Source: Kofleriaceae bacterium (GTDB lineage: Bacteria > Myxococcota_A > Polyangia > Haliangiales > Haliangiaceae). Taken from it: a stretch of DNA of 64,000 bases. Made by a program: the position numbers and the translations under genes. Under the pieces are notes generated by a model. That model saw only the letters and a program-made list of their open reading frames with translations, ran no database searches and had not been told where the DNA came from. Of this stretch, positions 9,364 to 19,035 are shown in pieces. Within the stretch, counting starts at the first letter, position 1; each line of letters begins with the position of its first letter. The stretch lies in NCBI GenBank assembly GCA_018057825.1, contig JAGPCY010000038.1:1-64000 (forward strand). Reading direction: 5' to 3'.

Positions 9364-10160
9364 GCCGGCGCGCGCGGATCGTCGCCGTCGCGTTGGCCCT
9401 GGTCCTGGCGCCGAGCCTGGCCGCGGCCAAGCCCAAGCCCAAGCCGGCCGGTCGCCTCGAGAAGACCGAGGCCAAGCTGGCCGGCGGCACCCACTGGCGG
9501 GTCAAGACCGACGCCGGCGCGCTCCACGTCTGGATCCCGCCGGGCTACGACCGCGCGACCGCCGGCACCGTGGTCTACGTCCACGGCTACCACACCGACG
9601 CCGACGGCGCGTGGCGCGATCACGATCTCGCCAAGCAGTTCCGCGCCTCGGGCCAGAACGCGCTGTTCGTCGTGCCCGACGCGCCCAGCGGCAACGGCGA
9701 GGAGGTCAAGTGGCCGGCGCTGGCCGATCTGCGCAAGGCGGTGGCCCGCGCCAACATCCGCCTCCCCGACGGACCGACGATCGTGATCGGCCACTCGGGC
9801 GCGTTCCGCACCGTGATGAAGTGGGTCGACCACAAGCTGGTGCAGCAGATCATCTTGCTCGACGCCCTCTACGGCGGCGAGAAGGCCTTCGACGACTTCA
9901 TCGGCACCGGCAAGCGGGCCCGCCATCACAAGCTGATCGCGGTCGGCTCCGACACCGCCGAGGAGTCCAAGGCCTTCGCCAAGAAGTACCCGTTCGCGGT
10001 GGTCCGCGATCGCATGCCCGACACCTCGGGCGGGTTCAGCAAGCGCGAGAAGTCGGCCAAGCTGCTCTACGTGCGATCGCAGTACGGCCACATGCAGATC
10101 GTCACCGGCGGCAAGGTCATCCCGGTGCTCTTGCGCCTGACGCCGCTCAAGCGGCTGTAG
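9360..10160 (+). CDS. Secreted alpha/beta-hydrolase-like protein
   Basis: This 266-residue protein has a signal peptide ([12 protein letters not shown]) and an alpha/beta-hydrolase-like core. [12 protein letters not shown] matches the HG oxyanion region. [13 protein letters not shown] is a G-x-S-x-G nucleophile elbow with Ser as the likely nucleophile, and a late His lies in SQYGHMQIV. The substrate is unknown; an esterase or lipase role is possible. The GTG start overlaps the TGA of the preceding gene. It converges on a small gene, with both stop codons sitting inside a perfect inverted repeat. Confidence 0.8.
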   Translation: MSRRARIVAVALALVLAPSLAAAKPKPKPAGRLEKTEAKLAGGTHWRVKTDAGALHVWIPPGYDRATAGTVVYVHGYHTDADGAWRDHDLAKQFRASGQNALFVVPDAPSGNGEEVKWPALADLRKAVARANIRLPDGPTIVIGHSGAFRTVMKWVDHKLVQQIILLDALYGGEKAFDDFIGTGKRARHHKLIAVGSDTAEESKAFAKKYPFAVVRDRMPDTSGGFSKREKSAKLLYVRSQYGHMQIVTGGKVIPVLLRLTPLKRL

Positions 10161-10182
10161 CCGCGACCTCGACGGCTACAGC
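10154..10182. terminator. Bidirectional hairpin between convergent genes
   Basis: A perfect 10-bp inverted repeat occupies 10154-10163 and 10173-10182 around a 9-base loop. It contains the TAG of the hydrolase gene in one arm and the stop of the convergent small gene in the other. There is no T-run, so it is a hairpin candidate for termination or 3'-end protection rather than a classical intrinsic terminator. Confidence 0.6.
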
Positions 10183-10583
10183 GCGCGCAGCGGACCCGAC
10201 TCGTCCTCGGCGCGGCCGAGCAGCGCCGGGTCGGGGAGGTCGGGCAGATCCGGCAGGCCGGTCACCGCCGGGATCTCGATCACCGCCGGCGGATCGCCGA
10301 TCGGCTGACCGGCGGCGTCGAGGGGCTGGAGCTGGTACGACCCGGGCACGCGGTCGACCGCGGCCAGAAACTCCTCGCGGCTGATGCTGGCCGGCACGCG
10401 CAGGGGCACGCCAGCGCGGAACACCCGCGACCACAGGAGGCCCACGCCGGGCTGGTAGTACACCTGAAACGCGACCGCCGGTCCGACGCGATAACGTCGG
10501 CCTCGGCGATCGAGCAACCATCTTCGTGCGCGCGTCGATCGCTCCACGCCTCGAGGATACGGATCGCGGTGGTCGCGGTCCAT
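10176..10583 (-). CDS. Small conserved-looking hypothetical protein
   Basis: This 135-residue protein has a basic N-terminus ([16 protein letters not shown]), a central segment [20 protein letters not shown], and a region [22 protein letters not shown] Pro/Leu/Asp-rich tail follows ([10 protein letters not shown]). I do not recognise the family. The start at 10583 is chosen because the upstream in-frame extension crosses the palindromic intergenic region and has low-quality sequence. It is transcribed away from the deacetylase gene. The 175 bp between them is comparatively AT-rich near the start and probably carries both promoters. Confidence 0.68.
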   Translation of the reverse strand: MDRDHRDPYPRGVERSTRARRWLLDRRGRRYRVGPAVAFQVYYQPGVGLLWSRVFRAGVPLRVPASISREEFLAAVDRVPGSYQLQPLDAAGQPIGDPPAVIEIPAVTGLPDLPDLPDPALLGRAEDESGPLRAL

Positions 10584-10665
10584 CTGAGAAATTCGATTTT
10601 CACGATTCACCGAAGCCGGGTGGGTCGGGCTGCGCCTATCGAGGTTCTTGGCCCGGTTGAGTCCT

Positions 10666-10688
10666 CCCGGGCGGGTGAGCCGCCCGGG
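10666..10688. promoter_or_regulatory. Inverted repeat in a divergent intergenic region
   Basis: CCCGGGCGG and CCGCCCGGG form a perfect 9-bp inverted repeat around a 5-base loop. It sits between the small minus-strand gene and the deacetylase gene, where both promoters should be. It could be an operator or an RNA hairpin in the deacetylase leader. No regulator is identified. Confidence 0.35.
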
Positions 10689-10758
10689 GACGCCCGGGTG
10701 CGGATCGGACCGACCGCACCGCGACGCCCCGCCGCGATCGTGTAATGTCCGGCTGCGC

Positions 10759-11802
10759 ATGTTCGGCTACGTCCTGGATGATCGCTTCATCCATCACCTC
10801 GCGCCTGCCGGCCACCCCGAGCGTCCGGCCCGGCTGGCCGCGGTGCGCGACGCGATGGCCATGGCCGGGGTCGAGGGCCGCGGCCTCGCGGTGCCGATCC
10901 GCGCCGCCACCGACCTGGAGCTCGGGCGGGTCCACGGCGCGGCCTACCTGGCCGAGCTCGCCCGCACCGTGCCCGGTGCCACTGGCTGGCTCGACGGCGA
11001 CACCTACTACTCGCCGGAGACCTGGGACGTCGCGCTGGCCGCGGCCGGCGCCGTCACCGAGCTGACGCTGCGGGTCTGGCGCGGCGAGCTGACCTCGGGA
11101 CTGGCGCTGGTGCGTCCGCCCGGGCACCACGCCGAGCGCGATCGCGCGATGGGCTTCTGCTTGCTGAACAACGTCGCGGTGGCCGCCGCCGCGGCCCGCG
11201 CCGCGGGCGCCGCGCGCGTCGCGGTCCTCGACTGGGATGTCCACCACGGCAATGGCACGCAGCAGATCTTCTGGGACGATCCGACGGTGATGTACCTGTC
11301 GGTCCATCAGTTCCCGTTCTACCCGGGCACCGGCGCGCCCGACGAGGTCGGCGGCCCCGCGGCCCGCGGCGCCACGGTCAACGTCGGCCTCCCAGCCGGC
11401 TCGGGCGATCGCGACTACCTGGCCGCGTTCGATCACGTCCTCGGTCCGGCCCTCGAGCGCTTCGCCCCTGAGCTCATCATCGTGTCGGCCGGCTTCGACG
11501 CCCACCAGGCCGATCCGCTGGCCAGCATGAAGCTGTCGCGCTACGGCTTCGCGCGGCTCGCGGCCCGCGTCCGCGCCGCCGCCGATCGCCTGTGCCACGG
11601 CCGCTGGGTCGTGGCCCTCGAGGGCGGCTACGATCTCGGCGGGCTGGCCGAGGGTGTGACCGCGGCGCTCGACGCGCTGACCCTGCCGGCGGCGGCGCTG
11701 CCGGCGGTGACGCCGATCGCGCTGGCCGACGCCAGCCCCGAGGCGGTGCGCGCGATCGACGCGACCCTGGCCGCGCTGGCCGCGACCGGAGCCCACGCGT
11801 GA
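10759..11802 (+). CDS. Histone deacetylase family (acetyl-lysine/acetylpolyamine hydrolase) protein
   Basis: This 347-residue zinc-dependent deacetylase of the arginase/HDAC fold shows all signature blocks. GHPERPARL is the N-terminal signature and PPGHHAERDRAMGFC carries the catalytic His pair at 123-124. VLDWDVHHGNGT and SAGFDAHQADPL provide the Asp and His zinc ligands. LEGGYDLGGLAEG carries the catalytic Tyr loop. Bacterial members act on acetylated small molecules or proteins; the substrate here is unknown. The last codons overlap the GTG of the following Ser/Thr kinase by 4 bp, so the two are co-translated. A second, more distant family member lies at 45618-46538. Confidence 0.95.
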   Translation: MFGYVLDDRFIHHLAPAGHPERPARLAAVRDAMAMAGVEGRGLAVPIRAATDLELGRVHGAAYLAELARTVPGATGWLDGDTYYSPETWDVALAAAGAVTELTLRVWRGELTSGLALVRPPGHHAERDRAMGFCLLNNVAVAAAAARAAGAARVAVLDWDVHHGNGTQQIFWDDPTVMYLSVHQFPFYPGTGAPDEVGGPAARGATVNVGLPAGSGDRDYLAAFDHVLGPALERFAPELIIVSAGFDAHQADPLASMKLSRYGFARLAARVRAAADRLCHGRWVVALEGGYDLGGLAEGVTAALDALTLPAAALPAVTPIALADASPEAVRAIDATLAALAATGAHA

Positions 11803-13364
11803 CCGCGCCCCAGCCCGCGCCCCAGCCGAACGCCCCCGTCGCGTTCGGCCAGCGCTACTGGCTCCTGCGGCCGCTGGCCACCGGCGGCATGGCCGAGATC
11901 TACCTGGCGCGCCAGTCGGCGATGTCGGGCTTCGACAAGGACGTGGTCATCAAGCGGCTCAAGCCCGAGCTGGCCACCGATCCGCGGATCGTCGAGATGT
12001 TCCTCGACGAGGCCCGCATCGGCGCGGTGCTCAACCACCCCAACATCGTCCACGTCTACGACGTCGACGAGGAGGGCGGCATCCCGTACATCGCGATGGA
12101 GTACATCGTCGGCGAGGAGCTGAACGAGCTGTGCCGGCGCGGCCTGGGGCTCGGTCGGTTCTTGCCCCTCGAGCACGCGGTGGAGCTGATCCGCCAGGCC
12201 GCGGCGGGCATGGGCTACTTCCACGCCAAGCGCGGCGCCGAGGGCACGACCTTCGACGGCCAGAGCCTGGACATCGTCCACTGCGACATCTCGCCGACCA
12301 ACCTGCTCGTCACCGAGGACGGCTTCCTCAAGATCATCGACTTCGGGATCGCGCGCTCCAAGGATCAGCGGCCGCGCGAGGAGGGCATGATCCCCGGCAA
12401 GCTGTCGTACATGTCCCCGGAGCAGGCGACCCGCGGCGTGGTCGACTACCGCTCGGACCTCTTCTCGCTCGGCGTGGTCCTCTACGAGATCACCGTCGGG
12501 CGCCGCCTGTTCAAGGGGCCGGCCAACGAGGTCGTGCGCCGGCTGACCAGCGGCGAGATCGAGGCGCCGACCTTCGTGCGCCGCGACTTCCCGCCCCAGC
12601 TCGAGGCCATCATCATGCGCACCCTCGAGCGCCACCCCGAGAGCCGCTACCCGAGCGCCTACGATCTGGCCGACGACCTCGAGGGCTTCTTGCGCGAGGC
12701 CCGGCTGCACTCGGGCCCGGTGCGGATCGCCCGCTACCTCGACGAGCTGGCCGAGGCCGCCGGCGGCCAGCGCCGCCCCGAGCTGATCGCCGAGTCGGAC
12801 CTGGCGAAGATCGACGAGGATCTCGACTTCGACGGCCAGATGTTCGACGGCTACCGCGCCGCGCCGCGGAGCGAGTGGGACGAGTACCAGGAGGCCGACG
12901 CCGAGGTCGCCGCCGCGCTTGGGCTCGAGCTCGAGCAGCTCCGGCTGATGCGCACCCCGGTGCCGCACCGCAACGGCGATGGCGAGCTGGCGCTGCCCCT
13001 GCCGGCGCCCCGCGACTCGGCGCCGGGACCGTCGAGCTGGGGCCGCCCGCCGGAGAACTCCGACATCACCGCGCGCCAGGTGCGGCACGATCCGGCCGCC
13101 CTGCGCGAGCCGGCGTTCGGGCCAGGGCCGACGCCGTCACCGGGGCCGACGCCGTCACCGTCGCCGGGGCTGGCGCCGACGGGGGGGCCGGTCGGGCTGG
13201 CGCCGGGGCCGACGCCGACACCGTCGCCGGGGCTGGCGCCGACGGGGGGGCATGGACCGCTTGCGCCGATCGCCCCGTCGGAGCGGCGCAACCTGGCCCC
13301 GCTCATCATCATCTGCGTGTCGGCCGGCATCGCGCTCGGGATCTTGGTCTCGCTGCTCCTGTGA
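11799..13364 (+). CDS. Membrane Ser/Thr protein kinase with tail anchor
   Basis: This 521-residue kinase begins at a GTG overlapping the deacetylase stop. The kinase domain covers about residues 15-290: LATGGMAEIYLA loop, VVIKRLKP lysine, HCDISPTNLLV catalytic loop, IDFGIARSK, and GKLSYMSPEQ. A disordered Pro-rich linker includes a duplicated DNA segment near 13125-13250. The protein ends in one hydrophobic helix (LIIICVSAGIALGILVSLLL), so the kinase is tail-anchored and faces the cytoplasm. The HCDISPTN variant of the catalytic loop is common among myxobacterial Pkn proteins. Confidence 0.94.
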   Translation: MTAPQPAPQPNAPVAFGQRYWLLRPLATGGMAEIYLARQSAMSGFDKDVVIKRLKPELATDPRIVEMFLDEARIGAVLNHPNIVHVYDVDEEGGIPYIAMEYIVGEELNELCRRGLGLGRFLPLEHAVELIRQAAAGMGYFHAKRGAEGTTFDGQSLDIVHCDISPTNLLVTEDGFLKIIDFGIARSKDQRPREEGMIPGKLSYMSPEQATRGVVDYRSDLFSLGVVLYEITVGRRLFKGPANEVVRRLTSGEIEAPTFVRRDFPPQLEAIIMRTLERHPESRYPSAYDLADDLEGFLREARLHSGPVRIARYLDELAEAAGGQRRPELIAESDLAKIDEDLDFDGQMFDGYRAAPRSEWDEYQEADAEVAAALGLELEQLRLMRTPVPHRNGDGELALPLPAPRDSAPGPSSWGRPPENSDITARQVRHDPAALREPAFGPGPTPSPGPTPSPSPGLAPTGGPVGLAPGPTPTPSPGLAPTGGHGPLAPIAPSERRNLAPLIIICVSAGIALGILVSLLL

Positions 13365-13395
13365 CCGCGGGCTCCCGGCGCGCTACCTTCGGGGC

Positions 13396-14541
13396 GTGGT
13401 TCGCGTCCGGCTCCTCGCCGCGTGTGTCCTCGCCGCCTGCGCCGGCGACGGCGACAAGCCGCCGCCACGCCCGGAGCGCGAGCCGCCGCGACGGGTGATC
13501 GAACCGCCGCGCGGCGACCTGCGGGCCCTGCCTCCCCACGAGATCACCGCCGCCGGGATCGGCCCCTACCGGCTGGCGATGCCGATGGCCGAGATCCTGT
13601 CGACCCTGCCGTCGGGACCGCGGCTGGCGTTGATCCAGATCCCCGGCGTGGTCGATCACAGCGCGGTCCACGACGACGGGCTGATCATCGGCGGCGAGCG
13701 CGGCGGCGACGCGTCGTTCGTCGCGGTGGTGCGGCCGACCGTGGCCCGAACCAGCGATGGCGTCGGCGTCGGCAGCCCGCTCGCGCTCGCGGTCCGCGGC
13801 CTGGGCCCGGCCGTCGACGAGCCCGGCCTCGCGCGCGATCCGCGGCTGTGGATCGGCGCCGGGCTGCCGGGGGCGCGCCTAGTGCTGGCCGGCGATCGGA
13901 TCGTCGCGGTGGTGGTGACCGCGCGACCGACCCCGCCGGCCACCGCCGCCGTCGACGTGGTGGCGCCGTGCGTTCGCCCGTCATTGCCCGACGGACTCGG
14001 CCTGCCCGGCGCCGCCCGGGGCGCCTGCCTCGACGGCGCCGACGCGCTGGCCACCATCGGCGACGCCGTGGTCGCCCTGGCCACCGCCGACGGCAAGGTC
14101 CGCAAGGTCGCGAGCATCGAGCTGCCTGGCCTGCGCTGGGTGGCGCCGATCGACGCCGGCGGCAAGGATGAGCTGGTCGCGGTGCTCGAGCGCCGGGACG
14201 ACGCCACCCGCACGGTGTCCGTGGTGGCCCTGACCCTCGAGGGCGGGAGGCTGGTGCGGGTCGGCGAGATCGACGCCTACCGCCTGAGCGAGACCAACGC
14301 CGCGTGGATCGGCGCGCGCCTGGCCGACCTCGAGCTGCGCCTCGAGATCCAGCGCACGGCCGAGATGCTGACCATCGGCGGCGTCCTGGTCCACGGCCGC
14401 GACGCGGTGGTCGACGTCGCCCCGCTGGTGCCGGTGACCCTGCGCCTGCACCGCCGCACCGGCGACGACCGCGACCGCGCCAAGGTCGACGCCGGGGTCG
14501 GCGACGCCGGTCCCGATGGGCCGACCGGCCCGACCGATTAG
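13396..14541 (+). CDS. Predicted lipoprotein of unknown function
   Basis: This 381-residue protein starts at a GTG. The N-terminus VVRVRLLAACVLAAC has a lipobox (VLAAC), followed by a charged Pro/Arg-rich spacer. The body is beta-rich with several cysteines (DVVAPCVRP, GAACLDG-like region) and the pattern GIGPYRLAMPMAEIL near the N-terminus, reminiscent of secreted proteins that assess a stored value. I do not assign a family. It follows the kinase by 31 bp on the same strand. Confidence 0.7.
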   Translation: MVRVRLLAACVLAACAGDGDKPPPRPEREPPRRVIEPPRGDLRALPPHEITAAGIGPYRLAMPMAEILSTLPSGPRLALIQIPGVVDHSAVHDDGLIIGGERGGDASFVAVVRPTVARTSDGVGVGSPLALAVRGLGPAVDEPGLARDPRLWIGAGLPGARLVLAGDRIVAVVVTARPTPPATAAVDVVAPCVRPSLPDGLGLPGAARGACLDGADALATIGDAVVALATADGKVRKVASIELPGLRWVAPIDAGGKDELVAVLERRDDATRTVSVVALTLEGGRLVRVGEIDAYRLSETNAAWIGARLADLELRLEIQRTAEMLTIGGVLVHGRDAVVDVAPLVPVTLRLHRRTGDDRDRAKVDAGVGDAGPDGPTGPTD

Positions 14542-14639
14542 GTGACCACCTCGATCGCGCGGCCCACGCTTTGCGATCGGTCGGCAAGTTCTGCACAATA
14601 TGCAGACCCGTCCGCGCAGCGACCGCCAGCGCGCCCGCT

Positions 14640-16685
14640 ATGAAGTTCCTCTGCGATCGTTGCAAGACCCGGTACGCCATCGCCGACGAGCGCGTGCGCG
14701 GGAAGATCCTGAAGATCCGGTGCAAGAACTGCTCGGCGGTCATCACGGTCCGCGAGGGCATGGATGACGGCGGCAGCCGCCCCGATGCGCGCACGACGTC
14801 GGCGCCGCCCACCATGCCGCCGCCGGTCGCGGAGCCGCCGGCGCCGGCCGCCCTCGAGGAGGAATGGTACGTCTCGAAGGACGGCAACCAGGAGGGCCCG
14901 TTCACGTTGACCGAGGCCCAGGCGTGGATCGCCGCGCGCCCCGTCGCCGACGACCTGCACTGCTGGAACGAGGGCTTCGACGACTGGCTCCCGGTCGAGA
15001 AGGTGAGCCACTTCCGCGGCCTGCGGGGCACCGCCCGCCCTGCCCGCGCGGCCACGCGCCCGGGCCTGCCGTCGGAGCCCGAGCCGCAGCCGCTGTTCGC
15101 CGCGACCTTGGCGGCGATCGAGGCCGAGGCCGCCGCCGCAGCCGCCGCGGCGCCGCCGCCACCCGCGGTCGGAGGCGCCGCCGCGGTCGCCCAGCTCCCG
15201 CCCGCCAAGGTGCCCGCGCCCCAGCCGTGGAGCGTGCCCGAACCGGTCGCGCCCGCCGTCACGCCCGAGGCCGCGGCCGCGCCGACCCACGACGCGGCGA
15301 CGAGCCCCCCGGTCGCGCCGCGCGCGCCGACGCCGGCGGTCGGCGTCCCGACGGCGCCACGGGCGACGCCGGCCGTCGGGCTACCCGCGCTGCCGCGCAC
15401 GCCGACGCCAGCGGTCGGGGTGCCGGCGATGCCGAAGCCGGTCGCACCCAAGCCCGGCCTGCCGACGCCCTTCGGTGCGCCGCGGCCAGCGGCCGCCGAG
15501 GCGGCACCGGCCAGCCACGCGCCGGCTGCGCCCCCGGCGATCGCCGCGCCCCCGCCGGCTGCGCCCCCGCCGATCGTCGCGCCCCCGCCGATCGCCGCGC
15601 CCCCGCCGGTCGCGCCCCCGCCGATCGCCGCGCCCCCGCTGGTCGCGGCCCCGCCGATCGCTGCGCCCCCGCCGGTCGCGCCGCTGGCCGCCGCGCCGCG
15701 GCCGACGCGGACCGCCGCGCGCTTCGATACCGGCGAGGCCGACGACGATCCGCCGGCGCTGCAGGACGACGACGGCCCCGGGCCGAGCGCGACCGCCGCC
15801 CACGACGACGACCTCGACATCGGCGAGGTCTCGCGCGTGGTTCGCCTCGCCGACCTGATGGCGCCGCCGCCCGCCGCCGCGGCGCCGGTCGCGCCGATGC
15901 TCGCCAAGCCGCGGGCGCCCACCGCCTCGGTCGCCGCGATCGGCCGCGCGACGGGTGCGGTCCCGTCGCTCGGGCCCGCCGCGCCAGCCTTGCCCCCGCC
16001 GGTCGCCCTCGACGGCGAGCCCTTGCTGCCACCAGCTCCGGCCCCGCGCCGCCGGCCGGTCGCGCTCTACCTGGCCATCGGCGCCGCCGCGATCGGCGGC
16101 ATCGTCGCGACCGCGCTGATCGTCAGCTCGGGCGGCGAGGACACCTCCGGCAACGCCACCACCGGCACCGGCGACGACTACTCGGGCATCGGCTTCCGCC
16201 CGCCGGACAACCGCGGCACCGGCGCCAGCGCGGGCACCGGGTCGGGCACCGCCGCTGGCACCGGCTCGGGCCGCCCCGGCCCGGGCACCGGCCGCCGCCC
16301 GGTCGGCTCGGGGACGGGCACCGGCGCCGGGACCGCCGCCGGCACTGGCTCGGGCACCGGCTCGGGCACCGCCACCGAGGTCCCGGTCAACCCCGGCCTG
16401 CGCGAGCTCACCCCCGACGACGTCTTCACGATGTCGCGGCGGATGGAGACCGGCACCCGGCGCTGCTACGAGCGCGCGATCAAGGCCGATCCGTTCCTCA
16501 AGGTCTCGAAGATCCGCGCGACCATCACCGTCAGCGCCACCGGCGGCGTGAGCGACGTCCGGCTTTCGGACAAGGCAGATCACCCGCTCGGGCAGTGTCT
16601 ATCGGCGGCGATCAAGCGCTGGCCGTTCGGCCCGTCCAAGGCCGGCATCGTGAGCGAGTTCGCGATGGTCTTCGAGCAGAAGTAG
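14640..16685 (+). CDS. AgmX/GltJ-like gliding-motility protein (zinc ribbon, GYF, TM, TonB-like C-terminus)
   Basis: This 681-residue protein has the domain order of AgmX/GltJ. An N-terminal zinc ribbon (C5, C8, C28, C31) is followed by a GYF_2 domain at about 75-120 (EEEWYVSKDGNQEGPF). A long Pro/Ala linker rich in PPPIAAPPP-type repeats comes next, then one TM helix near residue 475-498. A Gly/Thr/Ser repeat linker (GTGSG) leads to a C-terminal AgmX/PglI domain ending RRCYERAIKADPFLKV...AIKRWPFG. In Myxococcus, GltJ sits in the inner membrane, binds the motility GTPase on the cytoplasmic side and contacts envelope components with its TonB-like end. Here no other glt genes are adjacent, so the role is inferred from architecture. 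An MglA-like GTPase lies 14 kb downstream. Confidence 0.88.
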   Translation: MKFLCDRCKTRYAIADERVRGKILKIRCKNCSAVITVREGMDDGGSRPDARTTSAPPTMPPPVAEPPAPAALEEEWYVSKDGNQEGPFTLTEAQAWIAARPVADDLHCWNEGFDDWLPVEKVSHFRGLRGTARPARAATRPGLPSEPEPQPLFAATLAAIEAEAAAAAAAAPPPPAVGGAAAVAQLPPAKVPAPQPWSVPEPVAPAVTPEAAAAPTHDAATSPPVAPRAPTPAVGVPTAPRATPAVGLPALPRTPTPAVGVPAMPKPVAPKPGLPTPFGAPRPAAAEAAPASHAPAAPPAIAAPPPAAPPPIVAPPPIAAPPPVAPPPIAAPPLVAAPPIAAPPPVAPLAAAPRPTRTAARFDTGEADDDPPALQDDDGPGPSATAAHDDDLDIGEVSRVVRLADLMAPPPAAAAPVAPMLAKPRAPTASVAAIGRATGAVPSLGPAAPALPPPVALDGEPLLPPAPAPRRRPVALYLAIGAAAIGGIVATALIVSSGGEDTSGNATTGTGDDYSGIGFRPPDNRGTGASAGTGSGTAAGTGSGRPGPGTGRRPVGSGTGTGAGTAAGTGSGTGSGTATEVPVNPGLRELTPDDVFTMSRRMETGTRRCYERAIKADPFLKVSKIRATITVSATGGVSDVRLSDKADHPLGQCLSAAIKRWPFGPSKAGIVSEFAMVFEQK

Positions 16686-16708
16686 CGGCCACGCGCGTCG
16701 CACCGCCG

Positions 16709-17839
16709 TCACCCGGCCAGATCGCGCACCGCCGCGGCGAGGATCGCCGCCGCCGCCGCCACCTCGTCGGCGGTCGTGGTCAGTCCGAAGGACAGCCGGA
16801 CCATGCCCCAGGTCGCCGGCAGGCCGATCGCCGCGAGCTGTCCCGACGGCTTGCCACCCGGGCTGGCGCAGGCCGACCCCGACGCCGCGATCACGCCGCG
16901 CGACGCCAGCACCTCGCGCAGCGCGTCGGCGCTGACCCGCTCGAAGGCCAGCGCCAGGAGGTGCGGCGCGCGCGGCCCATCGACCACTCGCCGCCACGGC
17001 ACGCCGCTGGCCGCCGCCGCCGCCTCGAGGGTCGCCGCGAACCCGAGCCACCGCGCGGTGGCCTCGGGCCGGGCCGCCACCGCGCGCTCGATCGCCACCC
17101 CGAGCCCGGCCGCGCCCGGCGCGTCCTGGGTGCCGTGGCGACGCCCGCCCTGCTGCCCGCCGCCGCCCCACAGCGCCACCACCGTCGCGCCGTGACGCAG
17201 CCACAGCGCGCCGACGCCCTTGGGCCCGTGCAGCTTGTGCCCCGCCAGGGCCAGGCTGTCGACGCCGAGCGCGCCGACGTCGATCGCCAGCTTGCCGATC
17301 GCCTGGGTGGCGTCGCAGTGGACGTGGACGCCGGGGGCCCGGGCCCGCGCCGCCGCCGCCAGCGCGGCCACCGGCTGCACCGCGCCCAGCTCGTTGGCGA
17401 CCGCGACCACCGCGACCACCGCGGCGTCGACAGGGATCCGCGCCGCCGCCGCCGCCACGTCGACGCAGCCGTCGCCGTCGACGCCGACGGTCACCACCGG
17501 CCAGCCCTCGCCCAGGGCCAGGGCGCTGGCCGCCACCGCCGGATGCTCGACCGCCGACACCACGACCGCGCCGCCGCCGCGGGCCCGGGCCGCGCCGATC
17601 ACGCCGAGCGCGTTGGCCTCGGTGCCGCCCGAGGTCCAGATCACGTCGCCGAGCGCGCCCTCGGGATCGCCGAGGGCTGCCAGCACCTGGCCACGGGCGA
17701 CCGCGATCGCTCGTCGGGCCGCGGCGCCCGCCGGGTGCGCGGCCGACGGGTTGCCGTAGGCGGCGCGCATGATCTCGGTCATCCGCGCGATCACCTGGTC
17801 ATCGACCGGCGTCGACGCGGCGTTGTCGAGGTAGATCAT
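16709..17839 (-). CDS. Cysteine desulfurase (NifS/IscS-type, PLP-dependent)
   Basis: This 376-residue class V aminotransferase mobilises sulfur from cysteine for Fe-S or thio-cofactor assembly. It begins [16 protein letters not shown], with the [11 protein letters not shown] substrate loop. The PLP lysine is K202 in [11 protein letters not shown], and the active-site cysteine lies in [11 protein letters not shown]. The start codon is separated by only nine bases from the start of the divergent hemW, so its ribosome-binding site lies within hemW coding sequence. No iscU or scaffold gene is next to it. Confidence 0.94.
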   Translation of the reverse strand: MIYLDNAASTPVDDQVIARMTEIMRAAYGNPSAAHPAGAAARRAIAVARGQVLAALGDPEGALGDVIWTSGGTEANALGVIGAARARGGGAVVVSAVEHPAVAASALALGEGWPVVTVGVDGDGCVDVAAAAARIPVDAAVVAVVAVANELGAVQPVAALAAAARARAPGVHVHCDATQAIGKLAIDVGALGVDSLALAGHKLHGPKGVGALWLRHGATVVALWGGGGQQGGRRHGTQDAPGAAGLGVAIERAVAARPEATARWLGFAATLEAAAAASGVPWRRVVDGPRAPHLLALAFERVSADALREVLASRGVIAASGSACASPGGKPSGQLAAIGLPATWGMVRLSFGLTTTADEVAAAAAILAAAVRDLAG

Positions 17840-17848
17840 CGGACGAGT

Positions 17849-18985
17849 ATGGCCGACCCCGGAGCGCCCGCACCCGACCTCGGGGTCTACGTCCACTTCC
17901 CGTGGTGTCGCCGGCTGTGCCCGTACTGCGACTTCCCGGTGGTGATCGCGCTCGACCCGCCGCACCGCGCCTACCTCGAGCTGGTCCTGGGCGAGCTGGC
18001 CGCGCAGGCGCCGGGCTTCGCCGACCACACCCTGGCCACGATCTACGTCGGCGGCGGCACCCCGTCCTTGTGGGACCCGGCGTGCCTGGCCGAGCTGCTC
18101 GCCGCGATCGCCGCGACCTTCCCCGGCGCGCCGACCGAGGTCACGATCGAGGCCAACCCGATCGACTGCACGCCGACGCGGATGGCGGCCTGGCGCGCGG
18201 CCGGGGTGACCCGGCTGTCGATCGGCGTGCAGTCGTGGGACGACGGCGAGCTGCGCGCGCTCGGCCGCGATCACCGCATGGGCGACGGCCCGGCCGCCCT
18301 GGCCGCCGCCAAGGACGCCGGCTTCGCGTCGTTGTCGTGCGACGTCATCCTGGGCGCGCCCGGGGTCGCGATGCCGCCGGCCGGCACCGCGCCGTCGTCG
18401 ATCGCCGCGGCCGTCGCCAGCGGCGTCGATCACGTCTCGGTCTACGAGCTGACGATCGAGGAGCGCACCGCCTTCGGCGCCCGCCACCGCGCCGGGCGCC
18501 TGGCGGTCCAGCCCGAGGACACCCTGGCCGACCTGTACCTCGCGACCCACGCCGCGCTGACCGCCGCCGGCTTCGAGCACTACGAGGTGTCGTCCTACGC
18601 CCGGCCCGGGCGGCGCGCGATCCACAACCGGCGCTACTGGACCGGCGCCGACTACCTCGGCCTGGGCGTCGGCGCGGCCTCGTTCCGCGCCGCGCCCGAC
18701 GGCGGCGGCGCGCGCTGGCACAACCACCGCGCCCTGGCCCGCTACCAGGACCCCGCGACCCGCCTCGCCGAGCACCGGGCGATCGACGCCGACGAGCACG
18801 CCCGCGATCTGCGGTGGCTGGCGATGCGGACCAGCGACGGCCTGGCGGTCGCCGACGCCCCCCCCTCGGTGGTGACCTGGGCGGTCACCGCCGGCCTGGC
18901 CGAGGTCACCGACGGTCGGCTGCGACCGACCGCGCGCGGCTTCCTGTTCGCCGACCAGCTCGCGACCCGCCTGGTCGCGGCCTGA
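17849..18985 (+). CDS. hemW: HemW-type radical SAM protein (heme chaperone, formerly called HemN-like)
   Basis: This 378-residue radical SAM protein carries the CxxxCxxC cluster motif at C20, C24 and C27 (WCRRLCPYC), then [11 protein letters not shown] and the [13 protein letters not shown] stretch. The order and length fit HemW, a heme-binding chaperone often misnamed oxygen-independent coproporphyrinogen oxidase. The motif lacks the fourth Cys of true HemN (CxxxCxxCxC). In many bacteria hemW sits beside hrcA, as here: hrcA follows 50 bp downstream on the same strand. Confidence 0.92.
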   Translation: MADPGAPAPDLGVYVHFPWCRRLCPYCDFPVVIALDPPHRAYLELVLGELAAQAPGFADHTLATIYVGGGTPSLWDPACLAELLAAIAATFPGAPTEVTIEANPIDCTPTRMAAWRAAGVTRLSIGVQSWDDGELRALGRDHRMGDGPAALAAAKDAGFASLSCDVILGAPGVAMPPAGTAPSSIAAAVASGVDHVSVYELTIEERTAFGARHRAGRLAVQPEDTLADLYLATHAALTAAGFEHYEVSSYARPGRRAIHNRRYWTGADYLGLGVGAASFRAAPDGGGARWHNHRALARYQDPATRLAEHRAIDADEHARDLRWLAMRTSDGLAVADAPPSVVTWAVTAGLAEVTDGRLRPTARGFLFADQLATRLVAA

Positions 18986-18993
18986 CGGCGCGG

Positions 18994-19020
18994 TTGACGG
19001 CCGGGCTGACGGTGTACACT
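18994..19020 (+). promoter_or_regulatory. Possible sigma-70-like promoter upstream of hrcA
   Basis: TTGACG at 18994 and TACACT at 19015 are separated by 15 bp, shorter than the usual 16-18. They lie in the 50-bp gap before hrcA. They match housekeeping elements fairly well for such a GC-rich genome. I see no CIRCE inverted repeat here or upstream of grpE or dnaK. Confidence 0.35.
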
Positions 19021-19035
19021 CCCGGCGTCGCTGCC

